From contig NC_073641.1 of NCBI RefSeq assembly GCF_029407905.1, forward strand, positions 20,133,001-20,197,000: 64,000 nt of DNA, written 5' to 3'. Numbering within the stretch: the stretch's first letter is position 1; each line of letters opens with the position of its first letter. Shown piece by piece: positions 33,547-45,036 of this stretch. The DNA comes from Bubalus kerabau. Its lineage: Eukaryota; Chordata; Mammalia; Artiodactyla; Bovidae. The position numbers and the translations under genes are program-made. The notes under the pieces were generated by a model. The model worked only from the letters and a program-made list of their open reading frames with translations, searched no databases and was not told the origin of the DNA.

Positions 33547-33750
33547 GGCTTCCCTGGTGGCTCAGTGGTAAAGAATCCACCTGTGATGTAGGAGTCACAG
33601 GTTTGATCCCTGGATCAGGAACATCCCTTGGAGAAGGAAATGGCAACCCACTCCAGTATTCTTGTCTGGGAAATCTCATGGAGAGAGGAGCCTGGCGGGC
33701 TACAGTCCATGGGGTCTCTAAAGAGTTGGACATGATTTAGTGGCTAAACA
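33547..33750 (+). repeat. Bov-tA SINE
   Basis: Well preserved head 'ggcttccctggtggctcagt' (A-box TGGCTCAGTGG), B-box-like 'ggtttgatccctgg', and tail 'gagttggacatgatttagtg'. Confidence 0.93.
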
Positions 33751-33899
33751 ACAACGAGAGGCTAGAGGGGAGGAGGAGAATGAGGTCAGAGAATTTATTT
33801 TGCTGGCTCACCCCCTGCAAGGGCAAATGGGCTGGCTGTTTGCCTTAGCTCAAGATCACAAGCCCAGGTCCAAGAAACCACTTCTCCTCACCCTTTCAC

Positions 33900-34040
33900 C
33901 CTTGGTGGGGAAGATTCCCTGGAGAAGGGAATGGCTGCCTACTCCAGTATTCTTGCCTGGAGAGCCCCATGGATAGAGGAGCTTGGTGGGCTACAGTCCG
34001 TGGAGTCGCAAAGAGTCTTACACGACTGAAAGACTGGCTT
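33900..34040 (+). repeat. Bov-A fragment
   Basis: It begins within the tail region at 'ggtggggaagattccctgga' and ends at 'gtcttacacgactgaaagac'. The tRNA-like head is missing. Confidence 0.85.
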
Positions 34041-34470
34041 GAAAATGGAAGGGACACCCTGCTGTTAACACTGCAGTGTTACACTTGGGGTTTCCTACAC
34101 CCTGTGGTTCCCTCCTAAACCCGCCCACACCTTATACGGTCCCCGTATTATCTCGTGTGAATGGACCATCTGTTTCTTACCTGAATCCTAACTGGTGCAG
34201 ATGGTATACAGATCGTTTGGCTGTTTTAAAAAGTACTTCTTAGTCTCATAATACTGAGAATAGGTGATGGATTTGTTTTGAAAATATGAAACTGAATACA
34301 GGCTATAGTCTGCAATGAGTTGTGGCTTATGATTCAGTTGAGGGAAGAAACCATGACTTATTCATCTCTCAATCCAAATCCTGTGCGTAGAAAAGTACAG
34401 GCACACTGTTCACAATAAACATTCATGTAGCTGGATTAAACCAACCGCGGCAAAGACAGTTCGTGCGCAC
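34041..34470. other. No gene; possible L2 end near 34350-34440
   Basis: 'ccatgacttattcatctctc' followed by 'cacaataaacattcatgtag' resembles an L2 3' terminus but is too diverged to be sure. Nothing else was recognised. Confidence 0.4.
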
Positions 34471-34745
34471 CTATTTATTAGGCACAGGCTCGCCTTCATC
34501 TTCCAGCCTCCCCTGCAGTTGGTGTTGGTCACGTGACTGGGTTCTGGACAGCGGAATATGGGTAGAGGCGATATATGCCTCCTCCAGCCCAGCCCTCAAA
34601 ATCACCCCAGGGGAACTTTCAGCTCTCTTCTCCTCTAGTCAACCATGAAGATTCTTCCAATTGATGAAAATATAAAATAAATGACAGCTGCCTGACTTAA
34701 GAAATAAATGCCTGGGTTAAGCCACCGAGTTTTGTAGTTTATTTA
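34471..34745 (+). repeat. Possible ancient repeat, family not named
   Basis: 'tggtcacgtgactgggttct' followed by 'gggttaagccaccgagtttt' recalls the end of a common mammalian dispersed repeat that I cannot name. Confidence is low. Confidence 0.35.
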
Positions 34746-36555
34746 TTATCTATCTAATTGAGTTCAAGTATCCCTTATTTGTAACAACTTTGAGTTTTAA
34801 ACAACTGATTTTTCATTTCTATTTGGATATGATAGCTTTCTCATGATTTTTTTTTTCGCTATTTCAAGATCTAGTAAAGACTAATCACATGACCCAGACT
34901 GTGCAATGAATTAAAATAAATGCCTAATGTATTACTGACAAGCAGAAGAAAAGAACCAAAGGTATTCTTGTCATTTGTTTGCCGTTAAGTACACCTCAGA
35001 ATAAGATAACTGTAAGATGAGGTGTCATGACCTGAGGAGTTCTACTTCTAGGCTGAGACCCCAGGAGCAGGCCCATGTTTTATTTCTGTAGGCATTGTAG
35101 TGAAGGGAAGAAAAGGGGCGGTTTTGTGGTTGAACACAGAAAGAGTAAAGAATGGTCTTTCTAGAAGTTTGGAACATTTATAGATTTTCTAAGTATTTTC
35201 TTTATGTTCCCTCTTGCCTATGCATGCTTTATATTTTCAGCTTAAAAGCGTTTCTCAAAAAATAAGAGGAAAAAAAAAAAAGAGAACTGAGTTGCCTTAT
35301 TCTCTTTCATCTATTGAAAAATACACCATTTTCTTAGGCAATGAGTTAAGCTTTTGAAATTTTCAAGCTCCAAATGTTAGTTTTTTGTGGCTACTTAATA
35401 CTATTTAGACTATGGGATATTATCAAAGAAGAACATATTTGTTACCTACATATATTTACCTATCTAAGAAAAACCAAATGCATACACATACATAAATTTA
35501 TATACATATATAAATTCATACATAAAAGCAGATGAGCATTTTGTGTCATTTGAGAACCTTAAAGCTCTCATCTTTTTGAGATTTAGTCTTTTAAGTTTTA
35601 TGCTTCATTGATTTGAGCCACTTCCTTGGCTTTGTGTTCTGTTCACAGACTGAAGATGCCATTTTGCTGAATTTTGATGATTATGTGGGAACACATCAGG
35701 CTCCCTATCTTGCTACCATTACATTTCCTCTGGCTACAGTTACAGGCATTTTTGTGTTCTTGGCCTTTTAAAACACTAGTTCGAATACTGCCTTTAGCAG
35801 ACTTTCCATCTCCATCTCATTAGGATTAGGAACAGATAAACTGTCAGCAATTTTTGTTTGTTTGTTTAGATCTTTCCCATTCCTTTTGAAATATAAACAC
35901 TTACCTGTTTTTCCTACAGAGCTATCTGAAGCCACCTCTTCTAATGCATGGGTTAGAATATATTTCTAACTCTGTATAGCACTGCTTTCCTTAGCAACAA
36001 TAAACTCTAAAATTACATACTGACTTCTCTGAAGTTTCTACTTTACTGATCAATTTTCTCCTTAATGATCAGAATTAGACCACAAATAAGAGATGCTTCA
36101 CTCTTCTTCCAACAAAACAAATGAGAACCTCAGTCACTGATTTATCATATGGAACAGGGGTGTGTGTGTATGTGCCCACACTATTTATTTACATATAACT
36201 ATTCCCCATGAAGTTAAATATAAAAAACACTCCTTTTGTTTGTCTCACCTCTCCCATTCCTTTTCTGTGAGAAGCCTTAACGCCTTTGAAGTGGTCTACT
36301 TAGTATAGCTTTGGTTTATCCCTAATCTGATTTTTAAAAATATATATAAACTAAACATTTTCCAAAAAAGAAATAATTCTATCAAAGGAGAGTTTAAGAT
36401 TATCATTGTCAGAACAACTGAATTTCTGTTGAACAAATATTGAAATAAATTTATAAATAAATTATACTTGTATGTATAAAAGAACTTTCAATACTTATCA
36501 TACAAGAAGTATCCTAAGTCACTCTAAGTTTACACTCTATGTTAAAAACTCTAAG
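34746..36555. other. Repeat-poor AT-rich DNA
   Basis: No SINE, LINE or gene was recognised. Simple features only: an A tract near 35270 and a (TTTG)n run near 35860. Confidence 0.55.
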
Positions 36556-36613
36556 TTTATCATAAAATTGTTTACATTTTCATTAATGAAAATGTAAACA
36601 ATTTTATGATAAA
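36556..36613. repeat. Perfect 58-bp palindrome
   Basis: Two 29-base arms meet with no spacer at TT|AA (36584/36585). The left arm starts 'tttatcataaaattgttta'. Every base pair of the 58 is complementary, and symmetry ends at 36555 (g) against 36614 (a). It is AT-rich and can form a cruciform or hairpin. No known mobile element matches. Confidence 0.97.
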
Positions 36614-38755
36614 AATTAAATCTATACCAGAAAATGGGTATCAAATGGACTATAAAGCATATTTGTATCATGAGAGATAATATATAAAAAAGTCCCTACC
36701 TGAAATGATACCTTTAATATTTTCCATAGTATTATAATAAATTATGTACTGGTATAAATAGATGGCATAAAAATCTACATCACTATCTTCATATAGTGTA
36801 TAACTAAGTTTCAAAAAAACTCTATATAAACCAGTTTCTTAGAAGTTATCTGGGTGAAAGTATAATGGTTATTTGATGGTTGCTGAGAGATACAGAACTT
36901 GCCACCTATATCCATGACTCTCACATGAATGGAAATGGTTGATAAACATGATGGATACTATAAAAGGGTCTATACAAAACTGATTTTAAAAGAGGTCAAA
37001 GGAACTAACCAGAAGAGATGACAGTGATAGGGCAGCCAGGAAAAAGAGCTAAGGAGGCAGAGAAATGGGATACCAAAGGCAAAGAACACTGTAATGATAA
37101 CAAAAGAAGAAATGGGTGTTTGGTCAAAGGAGGCTCAGGAAAAATCTTAATGTTCTAGTCAAAAATAAAATAGAAAGGTTACATTACATAAACAACTTGA
37201 TCTTCTGCTATTAAAAAAACCTCATTAGCTGTCTGGAGATTTAGAAGTAAACTTCAATATGCTTTCAAATATTAAAGAAAAAAAGAAAAAGAGGAAGGAA
37301 GGGAGAGGAAAACAGAGGAAACTTAAATATTTAGAGATTATATAACCTATCTTACTTGTGAATTTAGATTTATTAATCTTTTAATAGATTGAAAACACTT
37401 CACATTTTAAAAATGCTAAGAAAACAGTTAATGCAAAAAGCTAATTAGAAAACACAATCAACAATTCTACATATAAAAAAATCTGAATTGAGAAGTTGAT
37501 ATGTCACAAGAAAAGTGGTCCAAACTAAATAGTAAGATTCAGTAAAGGATCTTAGAGCTGAGGTCTGCTGGTGACAGTGGAGCTTGAAAGAGTTTATTCC
37601 AAGTCTCAGTTTCTGAACTATACCATGAATCTCTAACAAATAGTAGAAGAGCAATATATACATACTCTGATCACATTTAAATGGTAAAAACGAATAAAAT
37701 AGGGAGTGAGAAAACCCAGAACAGGAAGGCAAAGCAGAACTGGCTACTCTGTATAAGGCAACTCCAGACTTAACTTAAAGAACTGTTAAGTTTCCCTTCT
37801 TGTCTTTCCCATTCTGCCTATATTCTCAAAACTCTGTTTTTCAGAAGTCTCTTGGATTAACCAATACGCTCTCCCTAACTATCCCCTAAGATACCTATAT
37901 GCCCTCTTACTAAAATCTACTTCAAAGACCTCCATGCTCATCCAATGTTAAAAAAAAAAACTGAAATACCATCAGGATCCTTACACTTGTAAGCAACTGA
38001 ATAATCTTTTAGACCCACCATTTAAAGGCATGATCTCAATCAGAGCTTCATCAGGATTTCACTTTCCCTTTTCTCTAAGATCCAGTTGCTAATGCAGTCT
38101 ACAGTCACCCAGGCTCTTGCTGGATTGTCATAGCTCCCAGTTAAAGAATAACTAAAGGCAGAAACTGAAATATAATATAAACATAACCTTCTGGAATGGG
38201 TGGCTGTGAAAAGAAGACTGAGCTAGCTGACAGCGAAGGGACATTTCAACATTAAGATTCTAAAATGAAGAGACTGGTTGAGACTAGATATGTACCTTGT
38301 TTATACTTTAAATCTGAAAATGGGAATACACTTTTATCTGGTTGTAACAAACTGCTTGGCAAATGACGAACAGCTTTCCCCCTTACCTGACCTCTGTTTA
38401 CTGGTGCACATCTCATACTCAAGTGAAGACACTTGCCCAGTAAAATGCTCACAATATCACTTTAAAAAAATTATAGAGGACAGGCCTAGACTGTGTATGC
38501 AATTTCAGAGCCAGAAAAAAATGAATAGGAGCCAAGCAACAATCTGACAAATAGATCTATGTCTTGATCATAACAATATGCAACATAGGGAAAATGCTTG
38601 CTTAAACCCCAGAGAAAAATAGTGTAAAGGAAAGAATATGTTTGATCTTTCAGGTAACAACCTCTAAACGTTGTGAACTCTTATGTGCATTGACAAAGAG
38701 AAGTCAATAGTGCAGATAATCCAACAGGCATGGCAATCAAAGATCTCATTCATTT
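36614..38755. other. Repeat-poor AT-rich DNA
   Basis: No ruminant SINE or LINE and no gene was recognised. Short frames near 37445-37732 and 38250-38547 lack domains. Confidence 0.55.
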
Positions 38756-38984
38756 GGTTTTGAAAGCAAGTATTCATCCATACCACTCACCTACAATGTG
38801 CCAGGCATTGTGTTACTGAAGTGCTGAGGGTCAGACTTGGTGAAGAATGTAACTTAAACATGTTAAAACCCTGTATAGTTCCGTAAGGGCACACTGTCTC
38901 GTTATTTCAAAGGGCATGCCCAGGGTACACGCAAGCTGAGCATCAGGGATACAGATGACTGATGAGTTAACGATAGTCAGAGGC

Positions 38985-39850
38985 AATAAATGAAACACAA
39001 TACAAAAGTCACCTAATGCTAGTAAGGCTGTAGAGGAAACGGACACTCACTCACACTGCTGTGAGGGATGTGAATTGCTCAGACTTTTCTGGAAGGTACT
39101 ATGGTAATATTTATTAATAAAAATTGGACATATCTTTGGTTCTGCAATGCTCACTCTGGGAATTTATTTTACAGATGTAAAAGCATGAGTAGAAAAGGAT
39201 ATTTCAGAGGGTGTTTACTGAAACATTTTCAATAGTAGCCAAAAAAAAAAAAAAAACAAAACCTGCAAGCAACTGAAATATCCATTAGTGTATTAATGAA
39301 AGGTTAAATAAACTGTGGCATACCGATATTATAAAAATAAAAATTTCAAAAAGAGTTGAACTTCCCTGGTGGTCCAGTGGTTAAGAATCCACCTGCCAAT
39401 GCAGGGGACACAGGATCTTATCCCTGGTCCAGGAATATTCCATATGCTGTGGGGTAACTAAGCCCAAGCACTGCAACTAGAAGCCCTCCATTTGCTGCAA
39501 CTAGAGAAAGCTTGCGTGCAGCAACAAACACCAAACACAGTCAAAAATTAATTAATTACTTTTTAAAAAAGAATTGCTTTTGATCTGTAGCTTCTAAATC
39601 ATGATCATGCTTTACTACTGAGTAAGAAAACAAGCGCCAGGGAAAGGTAAATATAATGATTCCACTTTTATTTAAAAAAAAAATCTCCCTTCCAAAAACC
39701 TTATTTGTACATATCCACATATAAATATATACAATGTATAAGCATGGAAAAGCTACGGGAGCTGTGGAAGCATAATTATAGACTACTAGTATCAAGTGTG
39801 ACTAGAGGATGGGGATGAGTGAGAGAACCACTCATACAGCAAAATCTGGA
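38985..39850 (+). mobile_element. Old L1/HAL1-type 3' end, split by CHR
   Basis: Recognised by 'cactcacactgctgtgaggg', 'actctgggaatttattttac', 'aaatatccattagtgtatta' and 'gttaaataaactgtggcata', the usual order near the end of old L1 ORF2 and 3' UTR. It resumes after the CHR SINE with 'gaattgcttttgatctgtag'. Confidence 0.7.
39359..39565 (+). repeat. CHR-type SINE with TSD
   Basis: Head 'aacttccctggtggtccagt' and body 'aatgcaggggacacaggat'. It is flanked by aaaaagagttg at 39348-39358 and aaaaagaattg at 39566-39576 (one mismatch). Confidence 0.88.
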
Positions 39851-39914
39851 GAAATGTTCACACTGTACAAAGTAAAAGGAAAATACGTAGAACTCCAAAG
39901 TATTACACATTCCC

Positions 39915-40205
39915 TCACTTCACTCAGGTTTCTTTACAAATGAGACATCCTCCAAAAGATCCTTCCAGAACTTCCTATTTAGTCACCACATCCTCACTCT
40001 CTCATTTTAGCCTCTTATCTCGCTTTATAGTTATTCATATACCTGAGTAGCATTATAGTACATATTCATTTATTTACTGTTTCCCAAGAAAATGCAAACT
40101 CTGTGAAGGTAGAAAGGGGGCTTTGTGTTGTTTACTACTATATTGCAAGCACCTAAAATCATTTCTGATACATAGAAACCAATAATAAATGTTTGCTGCA
40201 TAAAG
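39915..40205 (+). repeat. L2 LINE 3' end
   Basis: 'cctccaaaagatccttccag', 'gcaaactctgtgaaggtaga', 'gcaagcacctaaaatcattt' and 'aataataaatgtttgctgca' follow the L2 3' UTR order. It is diverged, with no coding sequence. Confidence 0.72.
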
Positions 40206-41856
40206 AGAAAATAAATTATATCTCATGGACTAAAAACTAAAAATACACATGAGCAGAAGCAAGAAGCTAAACAGCAAATGAAGATACTGATTTGATTTCA
40301 TGATAGAACTGAAAGCAACTTAAAACAAAGAAAAAGGTGACTTTTAATGAGCCATAAATTAAATTACTTTGGCTCATATATTTTGGAATGTTACATACCG
40401 CAAATCCTCTAATGGGCAGACAGGGAGAGAGAAGAAGAAAGAGGGCCAAGTCTAGACTGAATGACTGACCGACAAGTGTATATGCCTGAGTAATGCTAGC
40501 AAGAAAATGCACAAATGAGAAAAGTATTGTTCCGTACACCTGCAAAATCTATGCTGGACACAGCGGTGCTTCTCTCATAAAATAGTATTGCTTTGGTTCG
40601 TAAAGTAATAATGCATAAGAAGTAAAAATGTATTTAAACGGTAGGTTCTGGTATTAACATAGAAGAGTAAAATAGTAGCAAGGATGTTGAAAAAAGCAAG
40701 CCTTCATAAACTCTTAGCAGAGTAAGCACACTCTTGTTACGTAATCTGAAGATGCTCTTTTAACACCTAAAGCAAATTCTGAAGCTCTGAAAAATGTCCA
40801 TGTGCATATTCTAAGTACATATGCCAGAAATGTATACTGTTCTTCTCAAATTAAAATAGTTTATGACATAGGTATAGTAGATGTTCTCAAATATAATTGA
40901 ATATAATAAAACAAATGAAAAAAGCTTCTGTATTCTTATTCTTTATATTCTTATTCTTTTAAATAATCTAGTATGTTAAAAAAAAAAGTAAAGTTTAAAA
41001 GTTACGTATATATTCTCTGGGTAACGATCTCACTTTAATATTTAGACCACATAATTTTAAACAAAATATTTTTTCACAGTAGGGATACTATATTTACATA
41101 GTTATGAAATACTAATTTTCCAATAAAGCTCTCTGAGGGCATCCTATTATGGTTAAAACACATACTGTCGACAGAGACAAAGAACTCTGCAGGAACAATG
41201 AACAAATTCTTAATTCGTTTAGTTCACCTACAATTCATGAATCTTTTAAAATCGTGTACAATAAGAAATCCATATAAAATAAGCATTAAACAAAAGAATT
41301 AACTTTTTGTCAATTTTGCTCAAAAAAAAAACCCCAAAAACTTTGAAGTAAGAATGAAATAATCTCTTTGAAAAGGCAACTCGTTATCTGTGATTGTTAC
41401 CTGCCTGTCTGGTTAAAATTTTTTTTTAATATTTAAAATAATAAGTTGGTATTCTCAAAAAGTGAATTGTATGTTACTTGCAAGAACATGGAATGATTTT
41501 TCAATCCCATAAAAAATACGCTTGTAACTCTGTTCCTACAATACTTATCTTTTATCTTGAAAGGCTCTTATGAAAATAACCCACACAATAAAACCCTCTA
41601 TAACTTTAAGAACACCTTATTTTTCCTGTTTAAATAGTAAAGACGAATAAAATGACTTTTAGGTATGTATTACATTTTCCAGATATGACTAAACACATAC
41701 TAAGATATCAAATGTAGACATATTTAGTTAAAATCAATTAAACTGAGAAGTCCTTCCCTTCTGGCTGTCCATATTTTTCTTTAATCCTGGTCAGTGTAAA
41801 CCCTTATTACCAGTAATTTGCCACTATAATGCTGAGGAAAAATGCTAGCCTCACAA
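40206..41856. other. AT-rich DNA, no gene recognised
   Basis: No repeat or gene was recognised in about 1.6 kb. Confidence 0.55.
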
Positions 41857-42125
41857 TTTTTGTCATTTCTCCCCCCCTCTTCCCCTGCAGGCTGCTACTG
41901 TTGATGGCCTTTATGGAAATATAAATTCAATCAGCAGCTGCAAATTTCATGAGACGTCCATCTTCATGCTGAATTTCTAACTGAGTGTCAAAACAATCTG
42001 TGGATTTCTCCCTGATGAAACACACATTGAATTGTAAATTTCTGCAATTTCCTCATGTTTGAATTTCAGCTGCAACAAAATAGTGCTAGCCCAGATACAC
42101 TGCCTCCCAGGCTGAAACAAGTAAT
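41857..42125. other. Candidate conserved non-coding element or orphan exon
   Basis: A non-repeat block of more balanced composition inside AT-rich DNA. It opens with a strong polypyrimidine tract ending 'cttcccctgcag' at 41890, which looks like a 3' splice site. Two E-boxes (CAGCTG, each followed by CAA) lie at 41935-41940 and 42067-42072, and a TTTATGG motif lies at 41910-41916. The frame from 41891 stays open for only 29 codons, and no strong 5' splice site follows. An enhancer-like element is as likely as an exon. This is inference from motifs only. Confidence 0.35.
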
Positions 42126-42550
42126 TTTTCTCTTCTTATCCCTGCATGCTTGTTAAACAGTTAAATATTTTTAAAAGCCATGAGACAAAATATTTCCTCC
42201 CAAATTAAACAATTAAATTTCCTATACAATTAAAAGAAAATAAGGATATACAAATCATTAATATATTTTGTATGTTTCAAAAAGAGTTTTTTTTTTCCCC
42301 TTCAAGAGATTTACTTGTTCTATATGGTTGCTTTTCATTCTTTCTTTTGAATTTGGTGGTGAATAATCCTATGAACTTTCATAAAATTAGTACTTCTATA
42401 AACAATGTCAAGATAGTACATAAATGAAATGTAGTCACAAAATAATGACTAGTAACTTCAAGTTTAATGAGGTATATTTTCATTCAATATTTCAACTTAA
42501 ATATTGCCAAGAGTAAAAATATTAAAACAAAGAATCATACGAGCTAAAGT
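42126..42550. other. AT-rich DNA, no gene recognised
   Basis: Nothing was recognised beyond a T/C-rich tract near 42290. Confidence 0.5.
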
Positions 42551-42559
42551 AGGCATTCT

Positions 42560-42682
42560 CTTTTTATTTTTTGGTCACACTGTACGGTATGCAGGATTTT
42601 AGTTCCCTGACCAGGGACAGAATCTGCTTTCCCTTCAGTGGAAGCGTGGAGTCTTAACCACTGGACTGCCAGGGAAGTTCCA
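42560..42682 (-). repeat. CHR-type SINE with TSD
   Basis: The reverse complement of a CHR head and body: 'attttagttccctgaccagg', then 'cttaaccactggactgccag'. The 9-bp TSD aggcattct is at 42551-42559 and 42683-42691. Confidence 0.9.
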
Positions 42683-42691
42683 AGGCATTCT

Positions 42692-43074
42692 TCTTAACAC
42701 ATACTTCTAATGAGTTACTTTTTTCACCAAGGACCATTTACAACTGAGTAGCTAAAAAGAACTGCTTTTAAGTTACATAGTATTAAGGAACCTATTTTAT
42801 TTTACAAATAAATAAGCAAAAATATTATGTGCTTAAAAAAGATATCTTAAGAAACCCATTAAGTGGCTCATTCCAATATAGCAACTTCTTATTGGTATAT
42901 AAATGTCTTTTCATTAATGTCACTAACAAAATAATTCATAGCCCTGCAGTGAGAATGTCACAAGTTACATGTGAATGAGTTTATAGTCAATGAAATTCAC
43001 GTGTACTAGAAAACACCCCAAAAATGTACAAAACAAAAGTTCAACAAGACACTGCAGTAAGCAAACCCTCTTAT
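42692..43074. other. No gene recognised
   Basis: A 92-codon frame at 42990-43268 shows no domain. Nothing else was recognised. Confidence 0.45.
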
Positions 43075-43095
43075 GGGGCGCGGGGAGTGGGGGGG
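43075..43095 (+). other. G-quadruplex-type motif
   Basis: GGGG-CGC-GGGG-AGT-GGGGGGG gives four G3 runs with short loops, in otherwise AT-rich DNA. Confidence 0.7.
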
Positions 43096-43302
43096 CAGTC
43101 TGTAAAACAAGTTATAAAACAGCAATCATTCACCCTTTCAACAAACATTTACTGAATATCTCCTGTTGCCAGCTAATTTTTACCGGGCCATGGGGACAAA
43201 GATATGTGCAGAACACAATCTTTTACCCTCAAGAAGTTAGTCAAGTTGAGAAGAAAATCATTTATTAAAGCATAGTGAAATAAGTACTTTAAACTGGTAC
43301 AT

Positions 43303-43398
43303 TTAAAAAAGTATTTTGACTGCATGCATACGAAATCTCAGTTCATGTCCGCTGCAGTTGAAGAAAGCCTTAACCACTGAACCACCAGGAAAGTCCCT
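43303..43398 (-). repeat. CHR SINE fragment with TSD
   Basis: The CHR head in reverse, 'cttaaccactgaaccaccag'. It is flanked by aaactggtacat at 43291-43302 and aaagtggtacat at 43399-43410 (one mismatch). Confidence 0.82.
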
Positions 43399-43419
43399 AA
43401 AGTGGTACATTAAGGGAGG

Positions 43420-43619
43420 AAAGTGAAAGTGAAAGCCACTCAGTCCTGTCCGACTCTTTGCGACCCCAAGGACTATACAGTCCATGGAATTTTTCAGGCC
43501 AGAATAGTGCAGCAGGTAGCCTTTTCCTTCTCCAGGGGGTCTTCCCACCCCGGGAAATCAAACCCAGGTCTCCCGCACTGCAGGTGGATTCTTTACCAGC
43601 CGAGCCACAAGGAAAGCCC
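43420..43619 (-). repeat. Bov-tA SINE with TSD
   Basis: The reverse complement of Bov-tA from 'gtgaaagccactcagtcctg' to 'gccacaaggaaagccc'. The perfect 13-bp TSD acattaagggagg is at 43407-43419 and 43620-43632. It overlaps the TSD of the neighbouring CHR. Confidence 0.93.
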
Positions 43620-43745
43620 ACATTAAGGGAGGGAAAATTTAGGAAAGCACTAAGGAGACAACTATTTCATGAGCAGTTATGGAAGCTTTCAGAAACAGTT
43701 ATAGTTTCTAAGGACATATAGGAGTCAGTCAACAAAGAAAAAGCA

Positions 43746-43789
43746 GGAAGACACTTTCCAGCCAGAAGGAAGACACGTTCCAGCCAGAA
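43746..43789 (+). repeat. 22-bp tandem duplication
   Basis: Two adjacent 22-base units beginning 'ggaagacac' and ending 'ccagccagaa', differing at one base (43746-43767 and 43768-43789). Confidence 0.92.
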
Positions 43790-43849
43790 GGCAGAATGTA
43801 ATACAAAAAACATGGAAGCATGAAATAGCATGGTGCCTTTGGAAAATTG

Positions 43850-44015
43850 TTAGTAACTGGAGACAGAGAACAGGGTTGATATGTGATATGCTGGAGTAGA
43901 GTAGGCTGGGATATGGCCATGAAGAGCTAAGAATGCCATTTAAAATATTTATTTAAACATTATACAGAAGGCAGTGTGGGTTCTTGGAAGGATGTAAACA
44001 GAGGTAAAACAATAA
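43850..44015 (-). repeat. L2-like remnant
   Basis: 'tggccatgaagagctaagaa' and 'acagaaggcagtgtgggttc' recall the antisense L2 3' region. Very diverged. Confidence 0.45.
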
Positions 44016-44044
44016 TGAATGATATTTTTCAATGGGATATAAAA

Positions 44045-44215
44045 GTTAAAGTATAATGATTAAGTATACAGACTCCTGGTCAAATCCAGCTCTGCTATTT
44101 TCAGGCCATAGTTTTGGGCAAGTTACTTTTTCTATGACTCAATTACCCTCATCAGTAAAATGGTAGCAATAATACTACATGGCATAAGATTAGCATGAGA
44201 ATTAAGTGCCTTCTA
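44045..44215 (+). repeat. MIR SINE
   Basis: 'ataatgattaagtatacaga', 'gggcaagttactttttctat', 'catcagtaaaatggtagcaa' and 'atgagaattaagtgccttct' follow MIR from head to core. Confidence 0.8.
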
Positions 44216-44801
44216 TTTATATATTTGAAGCTATTTTATTATCATCATCATTTTACAGGCTGGTAGGGTCTTTAGGTCTAACTCTTAACACACAAGAGTC
44301 CCAAAGCATATAATTTAACTAAATCATCTAGAACACTCTGTTTAACACAAACTACACATCAACTTATCTTCACTTAGAAAACATTTATTGAATATTTATG
44401 TACAGATACGTGCAAAAAATAAAGTCTAAAAAAACTCTCTAAAAGAGGAAAAGTTTAAATAATTTTAAAGTAACTTTAAAAAATATATTAATATAGAAAA
44501 TCAATCAATACTCTTAAAACATAAAGACACTAAAAACTAAATAGACAAGAAGAAACTATAAAATTGAAAGCTGGTTCTTCAAAGAATTATTGACAAGTTT
44601 TTATTAATTAATCAAGTTTTAAATGAGATGATAGAAATAGTATTAAATGTATACAAATATATGCAAAAGTACAAGAAGACATTACATACAACTTTATGCC
44701 AATATATTTGGAAAGTCAAATTAAACAGTTTCTAAAACTATATCAATTATAAAAATGGAACAAAGAAGAATTGGAAAAATTAAATAGAACCTGCAACTAT
44801 G
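44216..44801. other. AT-rich DNA, no gene recognised
   Basis: Nothing was recognised. Confidence 0.5.
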
Positions 44802-44813
44802 AAAGAAATCGAA

Positions 44814-45024
44814 AGTGAAAGTGAAGTCACTCAGTCGTGTCCAATTCTTTGTGACCCCATAGACTGTAGCCCATCAAGCTCCTCTGTCCATGGGATTCTC
44901 CAGGCAAGAATACTAGAGTGGGTTGCCATTTCCTTTTCCAGGGGATCTTTCCAACCCAGGGATCGAACCCACGTCTCCCTCATTGCAGGCAGAAGCTTTA
45001 CCCTCTGAGCCATCAGGGAAGCCA
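44814..45024 (-). repeat. Bov-tA SINE with TSD
   Basis: The reverse complement of a full Bov-tA, 'gaagtcactcagtcgtgtcc' to 'gagccatcagggaagcc'. The TSD is aaagaaatcgaa at 44802-44813 and aaagaaattgaa at 45025-45036. Confidence 0.92.
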
Positions 45025-45036
45025 AAAGAAATTGAA

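Noticed and set aside
33547..33640. tRNA-Glu-like A and B boxes
   Set aside because: They are the head of a Bov-tA SINE. The sequence continues into a BovB-like tail and cannot fold as a mature tRNA.
42990..43268. 92-codon frame
   Set aside because: No domain. It overlaps a G-rich motif and unrelated low-complexity sequence, with no supporting gene signals.
43660..43790. CRISPR-like array
   Set aside because: There are only two adjacent 22-base units without spacers, and the genome is mammalian.
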